This document shows positions 28,583 through 37,283 of a stretch of 64,000 nucleotides of DNA, one piece after another (within the stretch, counting starts at the first letter, position 1; the number at the start of each line of letters is the position of its first letter). Source of the DNA: Anaerolineae bacterium. Its GTDB lineage: Bacteria > Chloroflexota > Anaerolineae > Aggregatilineales > Phototrophicaceae. The translations under genes and the position numbers were made by a program. The DNA is taken from assembly GCA_026645945.1 (NCBI GenBank), contig JAPKMO010000005.1, positions 1 to 64,000 on the forward strand, given 5' to 3'. Under the pieces are notes generated by a model. That model was not told the origin of the DNA. It was given only the letters and a program-made list of their open reading frames with translations, and did no database searches.

Positions 28583-29686
28583 ATGGATAATAGAGAATAT
28601 CCTGACAAACTCGATGTAGCGGTACTCGGCGCGACCGGCGCCGTCGGCCAGCGGTTCATTCAACTGCTGGAAAACCATCCCTGGTTTCGTGTTGCCGAAG
28701 TGATCGGCTCAAGCCGGAGCGCCTCGCGCCCGTATGGTGAAGCCGTAAATTGGGTGCTGGACAGCAGCGCGCCGGAGTCGGTGGCAAGCCTGACCATCAA
28801 GCCGTTGGAAGCAGCCTTGACGTCACCACTGGTTTTTTCAGCTCTGCCCAAAGAAGCGGCGGAAACCCGCGAAATCGAACTGGCCGCTGCCGGACATGTC
28901 GTCTGCACCAATGCCTCGGCCAACCGGATGGTCGTGGATGTGCCGCTGCTGCTGCCGGAGGCTAACGCCGAGCATGTGCGGCTGGTGGACATTCAGCGCG
29001 AAAGACGCGGCTGGACAACCGGCGCGATCATTGCCAATTCCAATTGTACGGCCATGCCGGTGGTGATGGCGTTGGCACCGCTGCGCGTTTTTGGCATTAA
29101 AAAAATTCTCGTCGTCAGCGCCCAGGCGATCAGCGGGGCAGGGTATCCCGGTGTGGCTTCGCTGGATATTCTCGACAATATCATCCCCTATGTCAGCGGT
29201 GATGAGGATAAACTCGAAACAGAGCCGCTGAAAATGCTTGGCGCGCTTAATGGAGACAGCATCATATGGCTAGATGCGGCTGTCAGCGCGGCGTGCAACC
29301 GTGTTCCGGTTGTGGACGGGCATCTTGTTAATGTGTCAGTAGAACTGGCGGCGCGTCCAACGATGGCGGAAATCATCGAAGCGTGGGAAACGTTCCGGGG
29401 GCCGGCGCCGGTGCCGCAGCTTCCGAGCGCGCCTGAAAAGCCGGTGCAGTATCTCCCACAGGTTGACCGCCCTCAGAGCCGCCGCGACCGGAATGCCGGG
29501 AATGGCATGGCGACATCCGTAGGTCGTCTGCGCGAATGCGCGCTGCTGGGATATAAATTCGCCGCGCTTTCACATAATACGATTCGCGGCGCGGCAGGAT
29601 GCAGCATCCTGAACGCAGAGCTGCTGGCTGTAGCCGGGTACCTGGCAGACTTTCAACCGGCTGCTGCCGTTTTCGGCGCGCAGTAG
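28583..29686 (+). CDS. asd: Aspartate-semialdehyde dehydrogenase
   Basis: 'VAVLGATGAVGQRFIQLLENHPWF', 'IIANSNCTAMPVVMAL' catalytic Cys. Confidence 0.95.
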   Translation: MDNREYPDKLDVAVLGATGAVGQRFIQLLENHPWFRVAEVIGSSRSASRPYGEAVNWVLDSSAPESVASLTIKPLEAALTSPLVFSALPKEAAETREIELAAAGHVVCTNASANRMVVDVPLLLPEANAEHVRLVDIQRERRGWTTGAIIANSNCTAMPVVMALAPLRVFGIKKILVVSAQAISGAGYPGVASLDILDNIIPYVSGDEDKLETEPLKMLGALNGDSIIWLDAAVSAACNRVPVVDGHLVNVSVELAARPTMAEIIEAWETFRGPAPVPQLPSAPEKPVQYLPQVDRPQSRRDRNAGNGMATSVGRLRECALLGYKFAALSHNTIRGAAGCSILNAELLAVAGYLADFQPAAAVFGAQ

Positions 29687-29766
29687 AATACGCCGCAGCC
29701 CGTATGAAGTTCTTCGCAAGCTACGGTTTTAAGATGTGACGATACGCTTCTGGGAGGATATACTGC

Positions 29767-30975
29767 GTGAAAGTTTTTATTGCGGGAATTGACGGCTATC
29801 TGGGATGGGCATTGGCGCAATATCTGGCTGCGCGTGGTCACAAGGTCGCCGGAAACGATATGTTCTACCGGCGGCAGTGGGTCGAAGAGGTGGGCAGCCA
29901 TAGTGCCATCCCGGTCTATAGTTTGCCGGAGCGGTTGGCGGCGTTCCGCGCGCGTTTTGGCACGGATATTCTTTTCCGCGAAGGAGATTTGCTGGACTAT
30001 ACGTTTCTCAAATCGTTCCTGGCGGATTTTCAGCCGGATGCAATTGTTCACTTTGCCGAAATGCCGTCCGCACCGTATTCGATGATAGACCAGGCTCATG
30101 CTGCCTTCACCCAGCATAATAACGTTATCGGCAGCTTAAATGTGTTGTGGGCTATCAAAGAAGCCTGCCCGCAGGCGCATCTCATCAAACTGGGAACAAT
30201 GGGCGAGTATGGGACGCCGAATGTAGATATTCCCGAAGGATTTTTTGAAGTTGAGTTTCGTGGGCGAAAGGATGTTCTGCCGTTCCCGCGTCAGGCAGGC
30301 AGCTTTTACCATTGGAGTAAAGTCCACGACTCGAACAACACCATGTTCGCCTGCCGCATCTGGGGGCTGCGGGCGACCGACATCATGCAGGGTGTAGTGT
30401 TCGGTACGCGGATAGATGAGATGGGCGAAGACCCGATTTTACGAAGCCGGCTGGACTTCGACCAGTGTTTTGGCACGGCGGTGAATCGGTTCTGCTGCCA
30501 GGCGGTTATCGGCCACCCGCTTACGCTGTACGGGCGCGGCGGGCAGACGCGCGGCTTTTTGCCCCTGCGGGACTCGATGCAGTGTTTAACCATCACAATT
30601 GAAAACCCGCCCAAAGCAGGCGAGTACCGGGTTTTTAATCAATTCGAGGAATGTTATACCGTAGAGGAACTGGCTTACCTGGTGCAAGAAGTCGGCAGCG
30701 AAATCGGGCTGAATGTCGAGATTCATCACTACGATAATCCCCGCACAGAACAGGATAAACACTACTACAACCCCGACCGAAACCATCTGATAAACCTGGG
30801 CTACCAACCAACACACGATGTCCGCGCTGAGGTTCGAATCATGCTTCAAGACCTGTTGCAGCACAAAGCTCGCATCATGGAAAAGGAGGATATTCTTGTT
30901 CCCGACATCCGCTGGGATGGTAGCCGGCGGCGGTCATTCATCATTGACGAACAGCGGGTCGCGCCTCAGTCTTAG
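29767..30975 (+). CDS. sqdB: UDP-sulfoquinovose synthase-like NAD-dependent epimerase (SQD1/SqdB)
   Basis: 'GIDGYLGWALA', 'VHFAEMPSAPYSMID', 'KLGTMGEYGTPNVDIPEG', 'RKDVLPFPRQAGSFYHWSKVHDSNN', 'LRATDIMQGVVFGTR'. Confidence 0.88.
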   Translation: MKVFIAGIDGYLGWALAQYLAARGHKVAGNDMFYRRQWVEEVGSHSAIPVYSLPERLAAFRARFGTDILFREGDLLDYTFLKSFLADFQPDAIVHFAEMPSAPYSMIDQAHAAFTQHNNVIGSLNVLWAIKEACPQAHLIKLGTMGEYGTPNVDIPEGFFEVEFRGRKDVLPFPRQAGSFYHWSKVHDSNNTMFACRIWGLRATDIMQGVVFGTRIDEMGEDPILRSRLDFDQCFGTAVNRFCCQAVIGHPLTLYGRGGQTRGFLPLRDSMQCLTITIENPPKAGEYRVFNQFEECYTVEELAYLVQEVGSEIGLNVEIHHYDNPRTEQDKHYYNPDRNHLINLGYQPTHDVRAEVRIMLQDLLQHKARIMEKEDILVPDIRWDGSRRRSFIIDEQRVAPQS

Positions 30976-31026
30976 CCCGGAGAATCAGTCAATACAGCCG
31001 ATCATCATAACGAGGAGCAGTACGCG

Positions 31027-32340
31027 ATGATCCAATTCTGGGAATACAGCCGGTTAACACCGGATCAACTGACGAAGATCATGCGGCGCGCCGAGACCGA
31101 TATTCGAGACCTACTGCCGCTGGCGCAGGAAGTCATCAATCGGGTACAGGTAGAGGGCGATACCGCCGTTGTGGATTATACGCGCAGGTTTGATGCCGCC
31201 GGCTTCACTGCCGATCAACTGCGGGCAAGCCCTCAGGACTTCACACAGGCGCGGGCGGCGCTTAACCCGAAGGTCGTGGATGCCATCCAGCAGGCGCACG
31301 ACAATATCCGCCGTTTTCACGAGGAACAGATGCCCGAACCGCTGTGGTTTGTCGAAGTGCAGCCGGGTATTATGGCCGGAGAGAAAGTTTCCCCTGTTGC
31401 CAGCGCGGGACTATACGTGCCGCGTGGCAAAGGGGCATTTCCATCGGTCATGCTGATGCTGGCTGTACCGGCCAAAGTGGCCGGCGTGCCGCGCGTGGTG
31501 GTAGCGACACCGCCAACCCCGGAAGGTAAAGCTGATGCGGCTTCGCTGGTGGCAGCGGAAATCTGCGGCGTGGACGAAGTATATGTTGTCGGCGGTATGC
31601 AGGCGGTAGCCGCGCTGGCGTATGGCACGCAAACGCTGCCGCGCGTGCAGAAGATCATCGGGCCGGGCAGCAGTTATGTTTCGGCGGCCAAGCGGCTGCT
31701 GTACGGTGTGGTAGATGTCGGATTGCCCGCTGGTCCAAGTGAGTCCATCATCCTGGCCGACGAACACGCCGACCCGCGCCTGGCGGCGCTCGATTTGCTG
31801 GTAGAAGCGGAACACGGCCCGGACTCGGCAGCTATCCTGGTCACGCACAGCCGCGAGGTCGCGGAACGCGCGCTGGAACTGCTGCCGGGTTATATCGCCG
31901 AGCTGCCCGAATGGCGGCAGGGCTTTGTCAAAAATGTGCTGTCGAACTACGGCGGCGTGCTGCTGACGAGCAGCCTGGATGAATCGATCCAGTTTGTCAA
32001 CGATTACGCGCCGGAGCATCTTGAAGTGCTGACCGCCGAACCGTTCGTTACACTCAACAAAATTAAAAATGCTGGCGAAATCCTGCTTGGCTCGCTGACC
32101 CCCATCCCGACGGCGAATTACTGCCTGGGGCTGAATGCCATCCTGCCGACCGGCGGTTTCGCCAAAAGTTTTTCGTCGGTCAGCGTGCTGGACTTCCTTA
32201 AGCGAAGCGGTGTGGGGTATCTATCCCGCGAGGGGTATATACGTTTGCAAGGTGTCACAGCTACGTTGGCCGATTATGAGGATTTTCCTGCCCACGCGAT
32301 GGCTATCCGCAAACGTAACAGCATCATCGGAATTGCATGA
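31027..32340 (+). CDS. hisD: Histidinol dehydrogenase
   Basis: 'YVPRGKGAFPSVMLMLAVPAKVAGV', 'GPGSSYVSAAKRLLYG', 'DLLVEAEHGPDSAA', 'NDYAPEHLEV'. Confidence 0.97.
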   Translation: MIQFWEYSRLTPDQLTKIMRRAETDIRDLLPLAQEVINRVQVEGDTAVVDYTRRFDAAGFTADQLRASPQDFTQARAALNPKVVDAIQQAHDNIRRFHEEQMPEPLWFVEVQPGIMAGEKVSPVASAGLYVPRGKGAFPSVMLMLAVPAKVAGVPRVVVATPPTPEGKADAASLVAAEICGVDEVYVVGGMQAVAALAYGTQTLPRVQKIIGPGSSYVSAAKRLLYGVVDVGLPAGPSESIILADEHADPRLAALDLLVEAEHGPDSAAILVTHSREVAERALELLPGYIAELPEWRQGFVKNVLSNYGGVLLTSSLDESIQFVNDYAPEHLEVLTAEPFVTLNKIKNAGEILLGSLTPIPTANYCLGLNAILPTGGFAKSFSSVSVLDFLKRSGVGYLSREGYIRLQGVTATLADYEDFPAHAMAIRKRNSIIGIA

Positions 32341-33566
32341 ACGAACGACTTCAAGCAATTCAACAGATGCAGTTTCGAGACAGAAGCGGGGCGGAAGCCC
32401 TGCTCCTGTCTTTTGTGCGGGAAGTGTACTCGCCCCATGTCACAGCGGTTGAACTCCGTCCGCTGGCTGTATCGCTGAATTCGTTCAACGGCTTCCTAAC
32501 GCTGACTGATGGCCGCCGGTATTTTTTTAAGACCCATACCGAATCGGACACGGTGATCAGGGAATACTACAATGCGGCGCTGCTGGCCGAAGCCGGTTAT
32601 CCGGTCATCCAGCCGATTTTCAGCTCCACCGAAGCAGGCAAACAGTTTCTGGTCTATGAGGTTATCAGCGCGCCGTCGGTTTTTGATACGTCCTGGGCGA
32701 TTGAAAGCGGCCAGCAGCCGGATATGCTTCAAGCTTTAGCCCGCGCGCAGCAGGCGGCAGATGACAATCTGCTGCATATTTACCACGCCACTTTACAGCC
32801 ACAGACGGCCACAGAAGCGGCCCAGGCACCGATTCACCAGTTGTTTTATCACCGGCTGGCCGGTGGGCGCTTATCCCGTTTTTATGCAGATGCAGCGGCG
32901 ATCAACCTGCCTGGTGGCGAAACTGCCATCAGCGACCTTTTCGCCGTCCGGTGGATTATCAACGACCAGGTTTATTCGGACAATCTGCGGACAATCATCG
33001 AGCGGGCAACACACCTGCTTAATCCCGCCCAGGCCGGCCCTTCGATCATCGGGCATGGAGACGCCCATAACGGCAATATCTTCATCGAGCAGGGCGGGCT
33101 GCTGTATTTCGACCCGGCCTTCGCAGGGCGACACCATCCGTTGCTGGATGTGGTCAAGCCGCTTTTCCACAATGTTTTTGCGATGTGGATGTATTTCCCC
33201 CACGAAAAACGCGCGCAAACGCCGATTACGCTAAAGCGCGAGGGGGATGCCTGGCGGGTGCAGTACGAGTATCCCCTGCATCCCGTTCGAGAGATGTTTT
33301 TCCGCAGTAAAATCGAGCGTGTCCTGCTTCCGCTTTTGCCCGATCTGCGGCGGCGTGGTTGGCTGCGGGATGATTGGCGGGAATACCTCAAAGCGGCGTT
33401 GTTCTGCTGTCCGTTCCTGACCATGAATCTGGCCGACGGTGAGAAGTTCCCATCAGAAATCAGCCTGCTTGGCCTATGTATGGCGGTCGAAATGGGGGCG
33501 GAAAGCCAGGGTACACGCAGCATTCTTGACCGCACACTGGATGAAGTCGCGCCAGAAGTTCGCTAA
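32337..33566 (+). CDS. Aminoglycoside phosphotransferase (APH)-family kinase, ATGA-coupled to hisD
   Basis: 'IIGHGDAHNGNIFIEQGGLLYFDPAFAGRHHPLLDV' catalytic HGDxHxxN and DP(A)F motifs. Confidence 0.8.
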   Translation: MNERLQAIQQMQFRDRSGAEALLLSFVREVYSPHVTAVELRPLAVSLNSFNGFLTLTDGRRYFFKTHTESDTVIREYYNAALLAEAGYPVIQPIFSSTEAGKQFLVYEVISAPSVFDTSWAIESGQQPDMLQALARAQQAADDNLLHIYHATLQPQTATEAAQAPIHQLFYHRLAGGRLSRFYADAAAINLPGGETAISDLFAVRWIINDQVYSDNLRTIIERATHLLNPAQAGPSIIGHGDAHNGNIFIEQGGLLYFDPAFAGRHHPLLDVVKPLFHNVFAMWMYFPHEKRAQTPITLKREGDAWRVQYEYPLHPVREMFFRSKIERVLLPLLPDLRRRGWLRDDWREYLKAALFCCPFLTMNLADGEKFPSEISLLGLCMAVEMGAESQGTRSILDRTLDEVAPEVR

Positions 33567-34567
33567 CGCAGCGCCTCCAGCAGCCGCGCAAACGTCGGCG
33601 ACTGTTCCATAAAAACATAACGCACCGGCGTGACGACAGTCTGCGTCCCGCCGATGTCTCGCAGGTACTCGACCGCTTCCAGCAGCTTTTTGCCGGAGAC
33701 GATGACCATGACTGTGTGCCACCGGCTGTCCGGCTGTGTGCCGTAGATCGGCGCGATGGTAGGCCCCTGTAAACCCTGCGTGACGGGGTTGCCGGCGACT
33801 TTCCGGGCAACCGACTCCGCATCATCTCCCTGGATATTGACCGTTAGCTGATAGTAGTTCCGCCCGATCAACGCGCCGTCAATATATTCCAGCAGCCCTC
33901 GCAGTGTGTTCAGCATCGCCGGTTTTTCGCGCAGTATGCGGCGGTTGCCGACCAAACACGCCTGCGATTCGATGATGATACCATCCGGCAGAACTTTTAG
34001 ATGGTTCTCTCGCAGCGTCGTGCCGGTTTGTGTCACGTCCACGATGATGTCGGCATAACCAAGCGTCGGCGCTGCCTCGATAGCGCCTTCGGCATTAACA
34101 AGTGTGAAGTGGTGGATTCCCTGGTTGTGGAAAAACCGCCGCGTAAGCGTAGGGTATTTGGTCGCAATCCGCAGAGTCTGCCGGTGGTTCTCTCGAAAAT
34201 CGAGCGCGATGTCGGCCAGATCGAGCAGGCTGTCTACATCTGCCCATGTTTCGGGTACGGCCACCACCAGGCTGCAATGCCCATAACCCAGGCCATCATG
34301 AATAACCAGTACATCCTGGTGCGGATGTTCGTGAACGACATCCAGCCCGGTTATGCCGACCGGCACTGTGCCGTCGGCCACTTTATAAAGCACGTCATTG
34401 ACCCGCTGGAACAGGATGGCAACGTTGGGAATCGCCGGCATCAGGCCGGTGTACTGGCGCTGGTTCGGTTTTTCAACGCGCAGGCCGCAGTCGCGCAAAA
34501 AATTGAGCGTCGGGTCAGCAATCGCGCCTTTGCTCGGCAGCGCGAGGGTCAGAAGATTATCACTCAC
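33563..34567 (-). CDS. hisG: ATP phosphoribosyltransferase
   Basis: 'LTLALPSKGAI', 'DVTQTGTTLRENHLKVL' signature, C-terminal HisG regulatory-like region. Confidence 0.93.
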   Translation of the reverse strand: MSDNLLTLALPSKGAIADPTLNFLRDCGLRVEKPNQRQYTGLMPAIPNVAILFQRVNDVLYKVADGTVPVGITGLDVVHEHPHQDVLVIHDGLGYGHCSLVVAVPETWADVDSLLDLADIALDFRENHRQTLRIATKYPTLTRRFFHNQGIHHFTLVNAEGAIEAAPTLGYADIIVDVTQTGTTLRENHLKVLPDGIIIESQACLVGNRRILREKPAMLNTLRGLLEYIDGALIGRNYYQLTVNIQGDDAESVARKVAGNPVTQGLQGPTIAPIYGTQPDSRWHTVMVIVSGKKLLEAVEYLRDIGGTQTVVTPVRYVFMEQSPTFARLLEALR

Positions 34568-35934
34568 GGCTGGTTTCCCAACAGGCTTGCAAGGCGGTTT
34601 ATGTCACTCAAGCTGAACACTTCTGCGCCGAAGGAAATACGCTGCTGCTCATCCACTACCAGCAAGGGCGAGCCGTTTCGTGCTTGCCCCGGCGGCATCA
34701 GGCAAACCGGAATGTGCTGTTCCCGCAGGTGGTCAGCCCAAATGGCCGCTGCCAGAGCATTCTCAGGCGCGAAGGAGATGGTTACTAAAAACGGACTGAT
34801 ATATGTTTCGGCAGGCAGAAGATCAAGTATATGATCGGCATAATAAGCAAACCCAACGGCAGGCACGTCGCGCCGGCTGCCCAGCAGACGCGCCATCTCA
34901 TCATATCGCCCGCCGCCGCCCACATGCCTGCCATCTGCCGTTAGCTCAAAGACGATACCGGTGTAATAGGCCCATGTGCGCGCGAGATTCGGGCGTATCG
35001 TCAGGTTTTCATCCGGTATCTGATATGCCTGTAGAAGCTGAACTGTTTGTTTCCACTCGGCCAGCGTTTGCCGGGATGCCACATCCTCAGGCGCGACCAG
35101 CGAATCCATAATCTTAAAGGCTTCAGCCGGCGGGTCATTGACGGCGTTCCAGCATTCTAGTTCGTCCAGAGCGTGAATGATCTGCGGCCTCTCGGCGCTG
35201 TGCTGCCGTTTCTGAACGAGCCGGCGCGCGACTTCCTGATGTGTTCGTCCGCCCATTGTCCGAGTGCGGCTCAGTACATCCAGGAGTGTTTCCAACGTAT
35301 TGGCCGGGTTTATCTCGTCACTTCGGGCAAGCACAGAGCCGCCAAGCACGAAACGGTCAAGCTGTTCCAGAATAAACGGTTTCCCTTTATGTGGATCGGC
35401 CAGTGCCGGCAGATGGTTGAGGACAAAACGTTCCATCCGGCTGTCCAGGCCAAAGCGCGATAAAATCCGGCGCATCAGCCGGGTATGCCCAATGGTGACG
35501 CGCCAGTTGTGAATGCCGATACGATCAAACCCACGCGCAGCCATACTGATAATCTCAGCATCAGCCGCAGTCCCCGACAAGCCGATCAATTCCGCGCCGA
35601 TGCTGAGGCGCTGGTAATCACCAGATGATCCATTTGGGTCATCTTCAAATATCTGCCCGCAAAACTGCCACCGCACTACATCGTCGCTGTCCAGTTGAAC
35701 GTACCGGTATGCCGCAGCAGCCGTAAATTCGGGGCGGAGCGCCAACTGCCGCCCATGTTGTTCAAAAGTAAACAGTTTGCCAATCGCCTGATCGCCCGCT
35801 TTAATGAGGAAAAGGTCTGCCGGTTCAATAACGGGCAGTTCGATCAAATCATAACCATAAAGCGCCATGTGCTGATACAGCTCTTGCGCGACCTGACGCG
35901 CCAGGCGCGGATGGACAGATTGTTTTGGCTGCAC
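34564..35934 (-). CDS. hisZ: HisZ-like ATP phosphoribosyltransferase regulatory subunit / class II HisRS paralogue
   Basis: 'LFTFEQHGRQLALRPEFTAAAAYRY' motif-2-like; coupled to hisG by 4 bp overlap. Confidence 0.82.
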   Translation of the reverse strand: MQPKQSVHPRLARQVAQELYQHMALYGYDLIELPVIEPADLFLIKAGDQAIGKLFTFEQHGRQLALRPEFTAAAAYRYVQLDSDDVVRWQFCGQIFEDDPNGSSGDYQRLSIGAELIGLSGTAADAEIISMAARGFDRIGIHNWRVTIGHTRLMRRILSRFGLDSRMERFVLNHLPALADPHKGKPFILEQLDRFVLGGSVLARSDEINPANTLETLLDVLSRTRTMGGRTHQEVARRLVQKRQHSAERPQIIHALDELECWNAVNDPPAEAFKIMDSLVAPEDVASRQTLAEWKQTVQLLQAYQIPDENLTIRPNLARTWAYYTGIVFELTADGRHVGGGGRYDEMARLLGSRRDVPAVGFAYYADHILDLLPAETYISPFLVTISFAPENALAAAIWADHLREQHIPVCLMPPGQARNGSPLLVVDEQQRISFGAEVFSLSDINRLASLLGNQP

Positions 35935-35997
35935 GTCTTTGGGAACTCCGTCTGGTAAATGGTTTCATGATAGCGCGCTTTATGATGATGACAAGAG

Positions 35998-37047
35998 TCA
36001 CTTGTACTCGCCGCTGCTGTAGACCAAAACAGCGGGGCCGTTTTCCTTGTCGGCAGAAGCCAGCGTTCCCATTTCTTCGGCGACCCACATATATAACCAG
36101 TGCGCGTCGGTGATGCTCAGGTTGACGCAGCCATGACTGCGGCGGTAGCCAAAACCATCGTGCCAGTAAGCCCCATGCAGCGCGCGCCCTTCGTCAAAAA
36201 ACATCGTCCAGGGGACTTCTTCCAGAAAATAATAATCATCCCCCACCTTGCCGCCGCTCATATCCTTCCGCGCGCGGCGGAAATAGATGTGGTACAAACC
36301 TTCATTTGTGGGCCAAATAGATCGGCCCGACGAGATCAACGTGGCAAACACCGGGCGTTCATCCTCATAAGCGATCATAACCTGTTCGTACAGATCAATG
36401 CTTATCCATTTGGCGGTGTCCACCTCGGCGGGGCGCTCAAGTGGCATAATTCGCGCGACATGATGCTGGTGAACCCATGCGTTCACACCGACCTGGTACC
36501 AGGTTTCTCCATCAATGACTATGGAGGAATACAAGTTGAGGTGGGTGTAGCGATAAATAAGTGGATTAGACTCGCTGGGGTTTCCGCCCGGTATACGGCT
36601 GGGGTGTAGGTTAATCAGCGCCCAGGCAGTCAGGTATGGTGGTTTTTCTTCCGGCAGCAGCACTCCGGTGAAATGCGAAATGACCCCGCTGCTGTCGCTT
36701 AAATCGCTTTCTCGAACCCATTCCCCGGCGTTGATCTGCGCCCAGCCGTTTTGTTTTCCGAGTACCGTGACGAAGTTAAACCCATCCTCTATCGAGCGAA
36801 TCGGGCTGCCATTGGGCGCGTCAAAAACCCGCACCGCTCCGTTCAAACGATGATACCAGCGGTCGTACAGCCGGCTGCTGTCCACCGGTAGGGGCGTAAC
36901 AACCGGTTTGGGGTAGGCTTTAATCTGCGATTCCGATACCTCAACCCAGGTATCAACACACAGGGCTTCGGTGTCACATTCCACCTGAGCGGACTGAGCG
37001 GAGAGTAGTGAAGTCAGAGCAGTTAAAATCAGCAAAATCAGCTTCAT
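35998..37047 (-). CDS. Secreted L,D-transpeptidase (YkuD)
   Basis: signal peptide; 'GAYWHDGFGYRRSHGCVNLSITDAHWLY' (H...SHGC). Confidence 0.92.
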   Translation of the reverse strand: MKLILLILTALTSLLSAQSAQVECDTEALCVDTWVEVSESQIKAYPKPVVTPLPVDSSRLYDRWYHRLNGAVRVFDAPNGSPIRSIEDGFNFVTVLGKQNGWAQINAGEWVRESDLSDSSGVISHFTGVLLPEEKPPYLTAWALINLHPSRIPGGNPSESNPLIYRYTHLNLYSSIVIDGETWYQVGVNAWVHQHHVARIMPLERPAEVDTAKWISIDLYEQVMIAYEDERPVFATLISSGRSIWPTNEGLYHIYFRRARKDMSGGKVGDDYYFLEEVPWTMFFDEGRALHGAYWHDGFGYRRSHGCVNLSITDAHWLYMWVAEEMGTLASADKENGPAVLVYSSGEYK

Positions 37048-37283
37048 AATTCACCTGTGTTGACTTGTTGGTTGTTCCTATTTTATGAATGGATGTCGGG
37101 TGTTCACTCGACGCAAAACCGCCGCCGATCATTCGGGATTAGTACTAATTTGCCACTCGATTGCGGTATTGTCATGATCGTTTTATACTCAACTACAACA
37201 AAGCGAAACCGGCTTTTTTAACATATACTTATACTTAAAAGCCCGGACAGAACCGGAACAGACTGATTTCAGGAGACAACCCG

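Noticed and set aside
32337-33566. Antibiotic-resistance aminoglycoside phosphotransferase
   Set aside because: Chromosomal location, ATGA coupling to hisD and only fold-level similarity do not support a resistance call.
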